Of a DNA stretch of 64,000 nt, positions 1 to 7,772 are shown in pieces. Origin of the DNA: Putridiphycobacter sp045110285 (GTDB lineage: Bacteria > Bacteroidota > Bacteroidia > Flavobacteriales_D > Crocinitomicaceae); assembly GCA_045110285.1 (NCBI GenBank), contig JBGCGA010000057.1, forward strand, positions 1 to 64,000, read 5' to 3'. Position 1 is the first letter of the stretch; the number at the start of each line of letters is the position of its first letter. A program made the translations under genes and the position numbers. Below the pieces are notes generated by a model. The model was not told the DNA's origin and searched no databases. It worked only from the letters and a program-made list of their open reading frames with translations.

Positions 1-813
1 TGTTTTTCTTGTATAATTTGTATCGAATCTGACCTGCCAATTCAATATAACACCACTACTGAAATTTATCTTCAAAACCTTACTACCAAAATTAATTTCT
101 TTTAATCCATTCGGAATGCTCCCTTTTCTTAATTCATCTATCTCAATTTCAATGGTATAAGATTCAGTCTTTATGTATTTAAATTTTTGTGTGAAATAGA
201 AATAAAATTGGTCGTCAAAACCAAAGGCTCTTAATCTTCCTTTTTCATCAAAGTAATATTTAACTCTTGTCTCATATTCCAAACTGTCTTTGGTTACGGG
301 TAAATATTCAATAACATTAAATTTGGTGTCCAGCGAATAATATTCCGTTACAACATCATCATTAAAATTTTGAACAAAATAAAACGATTTATGACTCAAA
401 GATGGTGACCCATAATTGTTAAAACCATATGGTCTTTTTTTATACAAAAAGGTTAAACCACTTCTCATTCCATTTCGGATTGAAGCTTGTTCAACAGGCT
501 TGTTGTTAATGATTATTTTATAAATACCATCAGGTATAGAATCTACGAAAGTATATGCAGGGCTACATTTTAATACGCTCATCATATATGAGCCATCTAC
601 AAACCAATCTACAGATAAATTCAAATAGTTTGAATCCGTTGGGTTCTCAAATTGATAACAATCAGTATAAGTATTATAGGTTCTGCTGCTTTCTAGAGAA
701 TCAAATAGCTCAACGGAATCTTTCAGGATTTTCAGCTTAATGATAATTGGTTCATTTGCAGAAGCTGTTGAGACTATAAAAAATGAAATAATGAGGTTTA
801 AAATATACTTCAT
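1..813 (-). CDS. Secreted protein of unknown function (3' part beyond window)
   Basis: The reading frame is open from an ATG at 811-813 to the window edge (271 codons, no stop), so the C-terminus is missing. The first 19 residues (MKYILNLIISFFIVSTASA) form a clear signal peptide, so the protein is exported. The rest is rich in Asp, Tyr and Asn, with short beta-type stretches and repeated phrases such as YYFDEKGRLRAFGFD, which resemble the tracking-type repeats of Bacteroidota secreted proteins, but I cannot name a family. It is the last of four leftward genes in the window's left accessory region. An attC-like hairpin at 829-898 lies directly upstream, so it may be an integron-type cassette gene. 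The gene is clearly real; its function is unknown. Confidence 0.7.
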   Translation of the reverse strand, partial: MKYILNLIISFFIVSTASANEPIIIKLKILKDSVELFDSLESSRTYNTYTDCYQFENPTDSNYLNLSVDWFVDGSYMMSVLKCSPAYTFVDSIPDGIYKIIINNKPVEQASIRNGMRSGLTFLYKKRPYGFNNYGSPSLSHKSFYFVQNFNDDVVTEYYSLDTKFNVIEYLPVTKDSLEYETRVKYYFDEKGRLRAFGFDDQFYFYFTQKFKYIKTESYTIEIEIDELRKGSIPNGLKEINFGSKVLKINFSSGVILNWQVRFDTNYTRKT

Positions 814-828
814 TGAGATTTTATGTTT

Positions 829-898
829 GCTAACGTTTGAGTAAATGTAGCCATTTATGGCGTCGTTGCGAAGCAATGACATTTACTTTGTGTTGGCG
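829..898. repeat. attC-like imperfect inverted repeat (site A)
   Basis: The outer arms GCTAAC (829-834) and GTTGGC (892-897) pair with one G-T wobble. Spacers of 5 nt (835-839) and 4 nt (888-891) follow inward. The inner arms AGTAAATGT (840-848) and ACATTTACT (879-887) pair perfectly. The 30-nt loop holds two mini-hairpins (CCAT/ATGG and TTGC/GCAA). AAC/GTT outer boxes, unpaired spacers, inner boxes and a structured loop match the layout of integron attC sites. The outer boxes do not fully fit the RYYYAAC/GTTRRRY consensus. It occupies almost the whole gap between two same-strand genes. Confidence 0.5.
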
Positions 899-905
899 TT
901 TGTTT

Positions 906-2543
906 TTATTTTAAATTGTTATTCACTAGTATTCTACTAAATATTTTACCAAAAAATGAATCTTTATAATCATTGCTACTCAAATCATAAATTTCAACTA
1001 ACCGATTATTTACTTGTGATTCATTTAATTCAATAAGTTTAGAAACTGAGATCCTTAGTAAATCACTACTTTTATAATTTTCCGTGATATAACTCAGTAA
1101 AGTCTCTATACCTCTTTCCTTATTGCATTTTAGGGCAAGTTCAACGATATTTTTGCCGGCAAAATTTCCAATTTCACTATTCTGTAAAAATTGAAAAACT
1201 TTATCCTCAATTCTCTCATATACTTCTTCATTATTATAGTTTAAAATACCTTTTGAGCGATAGTAAATATCTTGTTCATTATTTCCAAATTCATTATTAA
1301 AACGGTCAATTAGGATTTCTATAGTTGTTTGGTTATTATATTTCCTTGCCCTTAATGCGAGTGTGAAATAAGTGCTCGAATAGCCTTTACTTATGCCCTG
1401 ATTAATGAATGTGATGGCTGAATCACCTCTCAAAATTTCAACCTTGTCAATAATCTCATTTATTAGTTCTTCATCATAATAAGGATGGCTCTCTTTTTTA
1501 AACTTTTCTTGTATAAATTCAAAAGTTTTTATAGAATCAGTTTTCCATAATAAATTAAAATAAGGGATTGTCATATTGCTTAAATAAGCAGATATCTCAA
1601 TCTTTACTGGAAGAAGAAATTGAGAGAAATTATCTTTAATTGTCCAATAAACAAATTTTGCATGTTTTTCTTTTTGATCTAGGTTTTTACTTTCAAGAAA
1701 AACGTTTAGAAATACGTCGAGAGCAATGTCATTTGAATAAGCTAATGCCGCTTCATACAGAGCTATCCAAGTTTGATTCGAAAAATCATCAGGTTTCTTA
1801 TTCTGAAATTCTTTCAATTTTTCGTTTAGTCCTTTTTGTGGATATAATCGAATCCCCTTGAATGCTGTAATAGGAGAGATTGAGATAAATTCTTTAATAA
1901 ACTTATTATCTTCTTCATTTTGATATGAAAGTACTGGCAAAAGCACGAGAGGATTCTTTTCGCCTACAAGAATTTGCTTTAGACGTAAATAGTTTTTTGG
2001 TGACTTTTCCAGTTTACGTAAAACTTGATTTCTTGCTTCTATTAAATTTGAATCATTCCAAAATAAGAGACTATCAATTTCGTTTTTTTGCTGTTCACTA
2101 AATTCATAACTATCGGAATATTTCAACGAAGAAAACATGTAGTCACCAATCGAAGTCCTTCCGCCAATACAGCCAAATTGAGTTGATACAGAAATAGTAT
2201 CTTTTAAGTGTATCTTTAATATTTTAAACAAGGTATCCGTACTAACTTGTTTTTCCAAAAGTGCGTCAAAAGCATAGTATCTTGCAATTGGATTGGGGTG
2301 ACTAGTTAATTCAATTAACTCAGTGTTATTTGCTGTGTTCATTAAACCTTCATAGCTAGAATATACTTTAGATTGCATACCTCCATAGTAAATGTGTTTT
2401 CCTTCAACCTGATCAGCGTTAAGGAACACTTTTACTATTTTTTTTGTTTCATTTGAAATTAAATTTGGGTTATATTCAAAATCCACCTGACTAAAAAGGC
2501 ATTGGCTCCATATTATTAATATTGCTGTTATTTTTATTTTCAT
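906..2543 (-). CDS. Secreted HEAT-like helical-repeat protein, unknown function
   Basis: The 545-residue protein starts at the ATG at 2541-2543. A longer frame to 2618 adds 25 residues before an obvious signal peptide (MKIKITAILIIWSQCLFSQ), so the shorter start is preferred. The mature part is almost all alpha-helical. A phrase near residue 80 (HPNPIARYYAFDALLEK) is typical of HEAT-type repeats, and more helical pairs follow to the C-terminus. This suggests a solenoid scaffold in the periplasm or at the surface. It has no T9SS sorting domain and no catalytic motif that I recognise. It lies between attC-like hairpins at 829-898 and 2552-2727, in the same orientation as its neighbours, as expected for a cassette gene. 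Confidence 0.75.
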   Translation of the reverse strand: MKIKITAILIIWSQCLFSQVDFEYNPNLISNETKKIVKVFLNADQVEGKHIYYGGMQSKVYSSYEGLMNTANNTELIELTSHPNPIARYYAFDALLEKQVSTDTLFKILKIHLKDTISVSTQFGCIGGRTSIGDYMFSSLKYSDSYEFSEQQKNEIDSLLFWNDSNLIEARNQVLRKLEKSPKNYLRLKQILVGEKNPLVLLPVLSYQNEEDNKFIKEFISISPITAFKGIRLYPQKGLNEKLKEFQNKKPDDFSNQTWIALYEAALAYSNDIALDVFLNVFLESKNLDQKEKHAKFVYWTIKDNFSQFLLPVKIEISAYLSNMTIPYFNLLWKTDSIKTFEFIQEKFKKESHPYYDEELINEIIDKVEILRGDSAITFINQGISKGYSSTYFTLALRARKYNNQTTIEILIDRFNNEFGNNEQDIYYRSKGILNYNNEEVYERIEDKVFQFLQNSEIGNFAGKNIVELALKCNKERGIETLLSYITENYKSSDLLRISVSKLIELNESQVNNRLVEIYDLSSNDYKDSFFGKIFSRILVNNNLK

Positions 2544-2551
2544 ATATAAAC

Positions 2552-2727
2552 GCCAACGCGTGACTAAATTTCTGTTTGCATTACTTAGTAGAATGTAAAT
2601 AGATAACCGCCAAAGCATTGTTTAGCCAAATTAATCATTTTTATTATTCTAAACCTTGTTTTGGTGTCAGTTTCAGAGAACTTAAGCACTTGATTGTAAA
2701 TGCAAATTGAATTTAGTTATTGTTAGC
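2552..2727. repeat. attC-like long inverted repeat (site B)
   Basis: The outer boxes GCCAAC (2552-2557) and GTTAGC (2722-2727) pair with one wobble. Spacers are 5 nt (2558-2562) and 4 nt (2718-2721). The inner arms ACTAAATT (2563-2570) and AATTTAGT (2710-2717) pair perfectly. A second arm pair follows: TTTGCAT (2575-2581) with ATGCAAA (2700-2706). The loop is about 118 nt. The layout repeats site A, but the box order is inverted: on the plus strand site A reads GCTAAC...GTTGGC and site B reads GCCAAC...GTTAGC. At 176 bp it is long for an attC. Confidence 0.45.
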
Positions 2728-2755
2728 ATTAGTTTTAATTTTTAATTTCGGTTTT

Positions 2756-3214
2756 TCAACAGCACGTACCCACAACAACTTTTTCATTAAAAATAATTTT
2801 CCTTTTTTTTGTTCTTATTTTAAGGATATAAATTGAGCAACCAAGAGGAGAAATTTTTGCCTTGACCCTTTTCTTAGTTAGCTCTGTTTGATTATTTTTC
2901 TTGTTAACTACTTTCGGCTTACATTTAGTTTCTACAAAATATGTCAAAAGGTCCTGGTCCGAAAGAAAAATATGGCCTATTGGCCTCTGGATATAAGGAT
3001 CCTCCATAGAGTTTACTGAAAATACAGAGTCTTTGAATGCGCTAACATGCAATTTAGAAACGTCATGATAACTGACCCAATCAGCATTCATTATTTCATT
3101 TAAGTCTTCTCTAGAAATAATGAAACAGTTACCGTCAATTTTCCAGAAAAAAGATTGGGATAATCCACTGAAGGAAACAAACAGAAATATAATAATTGTT
3201 AGCTTTCTTTGCAT
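2756..3214 (-). CDS. Small secreted protein, unknown function
   Basis: This 152-residue protein has an N-terminal signal peptide (about residues 1-19, ending GLSQS). The mature part has four cysteines besides a C-terminal CC pair (C30, C98, C126 region, final TCC) and a basic Lys-rich stretch near residues 100-145. I do not recognise a family. Its start codon lies 5 bp after the stop of the upstream gene at 3220, so the two are probably co-transcribed. Hairpin site B follows its stop codon. Residues and layout support a real gene; its role is unknown. Confidence 0.65.
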   Translation of the reverse strand: MQRKLTIIIFLFVSFSGLSQSFFWKIDGNCFIISREDLNEIMNADWVSYHDVSKLHVSAFKDSVFSVNSMEDPYIQRPIGHIFLSDQDLLTYFVETKCKPKVVNKKNNQTELTKKRVKAKISPLGCSIYILKIRTKKRKIIFNEKVVVGTCC

Positions 3215-3219
3215 ACTAC

Positions 3220-3696
3220 TTAGTGTTTGTAAGCATTAGTTTTCTGTTCATTTCTTACAAGCAAAATTTCTGTAGATGAAATAATTTCAAAATCCCAAAA
3301 CCATTTCTTGATTCTTGACTCCTTTCCTTGTCCCCAGAAATTGTATTTAACTAGCGTAAAGATTTTGTCATCCTTAATTACGAATTCTAAGAGCGTTGGT
3401 AGCCACTCACCAACTGGACAGTATATATATTCTCTGTAATTTTTAACGATTCCATTACTATCAAGTGAAAAACTCGTTGTACGATAATATTCAAAATATT
3501 TATCTTTTTTTTCTTGCGAGTACATGATTCCTGCAGTGTCTACTTTCTCTAGGACTTCTATTCGAATAGAATCACTTCTAAAGCTCCCCTTCGTAAACCC
3601 TAATTCTTTACCATAGAATTGGTGCAAAGCAAATTCTTCCTGGCCTAGTGCAACAACTGAAAACAAAATAAAAAATAGTATTGTTACAAATTTCAT
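3220..3696 (-). CDS. Small secreted protein, unknown function
   Basis: This 158-residue protein has a signal peptide (MKFVTILFFILFSVVALGQ). The remainder has a beta-strand-rich look with aromatic residues (YRTTSFSLDSNG, KYNFWGQGKESRIKKWFW) and no recognised motif. It is first of a two-gene unit with 2756-3214. Its last codons (AATGCTTACAAACACTAA) resemble the left arm of the half repeat at 3714, which may reflect a past recombination junction. That last point is inference. Confidence 0.65.
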   Translation of the reverse strand: MKFVTILFFILFSVVALGQEEFALHQFYGKELGFTKGSFRSDSIRIEVLEKVDTAGIMYSQEKKDKYFEYYRTTSFSLDSNGIVKNYREYIYCPVGEWLPTLLEFVIKDDKIFTLVKYNFWGQGKESRIKKWFWDFEIISSTEILLVRNEQKTNAYKH

Positions 3697-3870
3697 ATGT
3701 TATTTTATTAATGCTAACAACCGGGTATAAACACTTAGTGAACTTTATTCACCTTATGTTATTTTGCTGGTTTTGATTCAAATATAAGAAATTGAATGAG
3801 TTTACACTCTTATTTTCATTTAAAGTTGTGGCAAATTGATTCATAGTATTATTTAACTGATCGCAGCACT

Positions 3871-3908
3871 TTAGGGGGCTTGCTTAAAGATAAGCAATCA
3901 CTCCCTAA
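3871..3908. repeat. Imperfect hairpin
   Basis: The inner stem is TTGCTTA (3880-3886) with TAAGCAA (3891-3897) around an AAGA loop. The outer stem is TTAGGG (3871-3876) with CCCTAA (3903-3908), separated from the inner stem by short unpaired spacers. The box-spacer-box layout again recalls attC-like folding, but the outer boxes lack AAC/GTT. Confidence 0.5.
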
Positions 3909-3913
3909 GAAAA

Positions 3914-3957
3914 AAGATTATCCGTAGTTTTATACGTATAAAACTACGAATAATCTT
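3914..3957 (-). terminator. 44-bp near-perfect palindrome, terminator-like on the minus strand
   Basis: The two 22-nt arms are complementary except for one position, with the centre at 3935/3936. Read on the minus strand, the stem is followed by a T-rich run (complement of the A-run at 3909-3915), as in an intrinsic terminator. Its place is odd: it lies between divergent genes, where no transcript needs to end. It could shield the leftward genes from readthrough, or be a recombination or regulatory palindrome. Confidence 0.5.
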
Positions 3958-4163
3958 CAGTTTTGTTCTGCCTAAAAACAGTGGGTGAAATGCTTAATTT
4001 TGCTCATTTAGAGAATAGTCGCTTTGCGAAATAAGTATTAGTCAAAAAATGAAAGCGAATTGTGGTTTTTTCAAAACATCATTAGTCTGCATTCCAAACA
4101 AAAGCATTGTTTTAAAAAAAATGTCAGCAATTTTATCTAAATTTAGATTCTTAATTAAATAGT

Positions 4164-7100
4164 ATGAAAAAATTATTACTTGTTGCATGCCTATTGGCTG
4201 GTGCACTCACATTTGCTCAAGACACCATTTCGGTTCAAACCTTCACTTACGATAGCATATCAACCCGTAGGGCAACCTATGATTTTCCTGCAGAATTACA
4301 AGGTAAAAGATTTGAAAAAGTATTAATGTACTATAATTTAAAGTGTTCTCCGCTAACACCTTGGGACCAATATGATTGTGGGGAATGGGACTATTTAACT
4401 AATACAAATATATTTAATCATACGGGTGTGTATGATTCAGTAGGGGTAGACGGACCAGAATTTTTAGTGAATGGGGTAGATGTGCCTACCATTTCATATG
4501 TGTCAAATCCTTATTACCATTATTATCAAAACTACCAGTACTTTCCAAACTACACCAGTCAGGTTGACAACGATTTTACAGTGGGTGCAGGAACAATGCC
4601 TTCAATTCAGCCTTTTGGAGCCTCTTCTAAAGTTCAACATTCACAACTATTATGGACAGCTGCTGAATTAGCAACTGCAGGTGTAACAGCAGGGGACATT
4701 GCCAAACTGCGCTTCGATTTATCGGCATTAGGATCGGATCTAAATAATTTAACCATTAGAATGAAGCATAGTACTACAAACGACTTAGCTATTTTTGATG
4801 AGGATGGCTTATCAACGGTTTATCATTTAAATACATCATTTAACGGAACTGGGCAACAAACACTAAACTTAAGTACACCGTTTAATTATAACGGAACAGA
4901 TAATATATTAATCGACATTTCTTTCACCAATGCCACGGCTGGAACTAATTCAGTTTTAAATGCCAGTGCCACAACAAATAATTCCGTTTTAAGCGCCTCG
5001 GAATCACTTGGCTTATTAAATATTGTTCAGGGAGACTATGTTGAAGTTGATTTAGACAATTATAATTTTCAAGATGAAGTAACCATTTCGTTTTGGGCAA
5101 ATGGTGATGCCACATATTTACCTGCTGCAACCTCTGTAATTGAAGGTAGAGATAGTATAGATCAAAGAATGCTAAACATTCATTTTCCTTGGAGCAATAG
5201 CCGAATGTATTGGGATGCTGGTGAGGGTAGCGGTTATGATAGAATTGACCAAGCAGCCACTGTGGCAGAAATTGAAGGAAATTGGAACCATTGGGCTTTT
5301 ACAAAAAACAAAGCAACAGGCGTAATGAACATTTATAAAAATGGAACACTTTGGCATACCGGCACAGGTAAAAACAGAACCATTGGTGCTGTTAACATTT
5401 TTAGAATTGGAACTTCAGGAAACGGAAATTACGATTATGCAGGGAAACTAGATGAATTTAGAATTTGGAATACAGAGCTGTCTGCAGCAACTATTTCGGC
5501 ATGGATGAATCAAAAACTGCAAGCTACTCATCCAAACTATAACAACTTAGTAGTGTATTACGATTTTGATAACTCACCAAGCGTATTGGATAAATCTATT
5601 AACAACAGAAATGGCATGATGACCACCTCAAATATGGTGCAGCAATCCGTTGAATCACCAGTTGGGTTCCAAGTGTCGAATATTCGTCCAAATATCACAT
5701 TTGTTCAAGGTACTTACTCAAGTACTTTAGATTCTGTTTTGGTTTTAGATTCTGCTTTAGCGCCGTTGCTTGATGTGGCACAGTATATTGTAGATGGCCG
5801 AAAATTTGAAATCGGGAATATTATTCATGGTTACGAGCCAGGTTACAGTTATACATACAATCACCTAGGTGTAAAAATAGATTCAACTATGGTAACTGCC
5901 ACTGTAAACCAAGCGAACAGTCAAATTTCGTATTACGAAAAGCCGTTTGAAATTTTGAAGCAATTCGAAATTGGACGTTTCATAACGCCATACGGCATTG
6001 GGTTCGATTTAGGACCTAATGGATTCACATGGGTGTATGATGTGACCGACTATCAGTCATTATTACTAACCGATTCTGTCGATATTAGAGCGCATAATAC
6101 ACAAGAGTTAATTGATGTTCGATTTGATTTTATTGTTGGTACACCACCAAGAGATGTAAAAGATATAGATGTACTTTGGCAAAACTACGGAAACCATCAG
6201 TATGGAAATATTGCATCTGATACAGATTTATCAGCCACTGCAGTTGACCTGAATGCAGACGCTACCAGCTACAAAATAAAAACTAGAATTACCGGGCATG
6301 GTCACGAAGGAAATGGAAACTGTTGCGAATGGCAATCTAAAACTTTTTCAATTGCCGTTGATGGCACAACTCAGCATAGCTGGGATATATGGCAACCTAC
6401 AGAGTGTGCCGATAATCCAAATATTGGGCAAGGCGGAACATGGCCATATGCTCGTGAGGGGTGGTGCCCAGGCGATAAAGTGCCAGAATACGATTTTGAA
6501 CTAACTCCGCATGTGACACCCGGAACAACCGTTAATTTAGACTATGGAATTTCAGGCGTTCCTGCAAATGATGCTGGACAAGCTAACGGAAATTATAGAG
6601 TTTCAACCCATTTAGTGTCTTACGGAGATCCAAATTTTAATTTAGATGCCGCAGTAATTGATGTACTAAACCCTAACGATTGGGAGTATTATAGCAAATG
6701 GAATCCAGCTTGCAGAAATCCAAGAATTATTATAAAAAACACGGGGGCTACTAACTTAACGTCAGCTAAAATTAAAATTTGGATTGGTCAATCGGGTTGG
6801 CAAGATGTAACTTACCAATGGACTGGTGATTTGGCATTTTTAGAAGAAGAAACAGTAGAAATTCCGATTGAAAACCATTTTTGGTTCGAAGACCAAGGTG
6901 GTGAGTTGGAATTCCATGCTAAAATAATGGAACCAAATGGAGGAGTAGATGAGTATGCCAATAATGATCAATACAATGTGCAATTTGAGTCGCCAGAAAG
7001 TGTAGATGGTGCATTTTACATTTGGCTGAAGACAAATAATATGGCTCATGAAAATAAAATTTACTTAAAAGATGTAAACGGAGATGTCATTTGGTCGAGA

Positions 7101-7619
7101 GAAACGCTTGATAACTCAACTACGTACCGCGACACTTTTGATTTAGATCCGGGTTGTTACTCTGTGGAGTTATACGATTCTGATGTAGATGGCTTAAACT
7201 TTTGGTACTCTAGTCAAGTGCAAGGCGAAACGTCTGGATGGATGAGGTTGAGAAAAGTTGGTGGTTCAATATTTCATACAATCGACCCTGATTTTGGAGG
7301 ATACAGTAGAATTGATTTTACAGTTGGCTATGGCTTAGGTTTAGAGAAAGCAGAAAATGAAACTTTTAAGTTTGATGTTTTCCCAAATCCGTCAACAGGT
7401 TCATTTCAAGTCAATCTCGATAACTTTATCGGTGAAAATGTTGATATTTCTGTGCATTCGTCAACAGGAGATCTCGTAAAAGCGATTCCAATGAACCAAG
7501 TGAATATTGACGGTTACTATAATTTTGATGTAAATTTAGAACATGTTGCCAAAGGAATGTATTACATAAAAGTAGTGTCAGACGGACGGACAGCCACACG
7601 TCAATTAGTGATACAATAA
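4164..7619 (+). CDS. T9SS-secreted PNGase F-like protein with inserted LamG-type domain
   Basis: This 1151-residue protein has a signal peptide (about 1-19). Its N-terminal region carries the CGEWDYLT phrase near residue 75, typical of PNGase F-like proteins. A concanavalin/LamG-type module spans about 290-465 (ISFWANG, LDEFRIWN, YYDFDNS). A PNGase F-like core follows at about 530-860, with the Cys- and Trp-rich motifs GHGHEGNGNCCEW near 710 and GTWPYAREGWCPG near 757. A T9SS type A sorting domain covers about 1069-1151 (FPNPSTG...GMYYIKV). PNGase F releases N-glycans from glycoproteins. The catalytic acids cannot be assigned without an alignment, so activity on glycans is inferred. A strong terminator follows at 7640. 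Confidence 0.85.
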   Translation: MKKLLLVACLLAGALTFAQDTISVQTFTYDSISTRRATYDFPAELQGKRFEKVLMYYNLKCSPLTPWDQYDCGEWDYLTNTNIFNHTGVYDSVGVDGPEFLVNGVDVPTISYVSNPYYHYYQNYQYFPNYTSQVDNDFTVGAGTMPSIQPFGASSKVQHSQLLWTAAELATAGVTAGDIAKLRFDLSALGSDLNNLTIRMKHSTTNDLAIFDEDGLSTVYHLNTSFNGTGQQTLNLSTPFNYNGTDNILIDISFTNATAGTNSVLNASATTNNSVLSASESLGLLNIVQGDYVEVDLDNYNFQDEVTISFWANGDATYLPAATSVIEGRDSIDQRMLNIHFPWSNSRMYWDAGEGSGYDRIDQAATVAEIEGNWNHWAFTKNKATGVMNIYKNGTLWHTGTGKNRTIGAVNIFRIGTSGNGNYDYAGKLDEFRIWNTELSAATISAWMNQKLQATHPNYNNLVVYYDFDNSPSVLDKSINNRNGMMTTSNMVQQSVESPVGFQVSNIRPNITFVQGTYSSTLDSVLVLDSALAPLLDVAQYIVDGRKFEIGNIIHGYEPGYSYTYNHLGVKIDSTMVTATVNQANSQISYYEKPFEILKQFEIGRFITPYGIGFDLGPNGFTWVYDVTDYQSLLLTDSVDIRAHNTQELIDVRFDFIVGTPPRDVKDIDVLWQNYGNHQYGNIASDTDLSATAVDLNADATSYKIKTRITGHGHEGNGNCCEWQSKTFSIAVDGTTQHSWDIWQPTECADNPNIGQGGTWPYAREGWCPGDKVPEYDFELTPHVTPGTTVNLDYGISGVPANDAGQANGNYRVSTHLVSYGDPNFNLDAAVIDVLNPNDWEYYSKWNPACRNPRIIIKNTGATNLTSAKIKIWIGQSGWQDVTYQWTGDLAFLEEETVEIPIENHFWFEDQGGELEFHAKIMEPNGGVDEYANNDQYNVQFESPESVDGAFYIWLKTNNMAHENKIYLKDVNGDVIWSRETLDNSTTYRDTFDLDPGCYSVELYDSDVDGLNFWYSSQVQGETSGWMRLRKVGGSIFHTIDPDFGGYSRIDFTVGYGLGLEKAENETFKFDVFPNPSTGSFQVNLDNFIGENVDISVHSSTGDLVKAIPMNQVNIDGYYNFDVNLEHVAKGMYYIKVVSDGRTATRQLVIQ

Positions 7620-7639
7620 CAAAACACTAAAAATTGTTA

Positions 7640-7667
7640 AAGGCAGTGGAAACACTGCCTTTTTTTT
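7640..7667 (+). terminator. Rho-independent terminator after the PNGase F-like gene
   Basis: A 9-bp stem AAGGCAGTG/CACTGCCTT closes on a GAAA tetraloop and is followed by a T-run, 20 bp after the stop codon. Confidence 0.9.
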
Positions 7668-7723
7668 GTGGTCTAAGGCAACTTTAAAGCGTTTAAAGCG
7701 TAATGAGATAAAGGGCACAAAGC

Positions 7724-7755
7724 TTGTAGTAAGACATCATAATAAACTAAATTTG
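7724..7755 (+). promoter_or_regulatory. Predicted Bacteroidota-type promoter for the 7773 gene
   Basis: A TTG (7724-7726) lies 21 nt upstream of TAAATTTG (7748-7755), matching the TTG/TAnnTTTG consensus. The start codon is 18 nt downstream. Confidence 0.5.
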
Positions 7756-7772
7756 TAGTCGTTTATATAACA

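Larger units (their letters stand above)
3697..4163. other. 467-bp divergent intergenic region with a half repeat and two hairpins
   Basis: This gap separates the leftward cassette-like genes from the rightward PNGase F-like gene. It holds a GCTAAC box at 3714-3719 that starts like sites A and B but has no convincing partner arm. Two strong tandem hairpins lie at 3871-3908 and 3914-3957. A short 14-bp palindrome (ATCTAAATTTAGAT, 4135-4148) sits just ahead of the next start codon. I see no gene in it. Confidence 0.6.
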
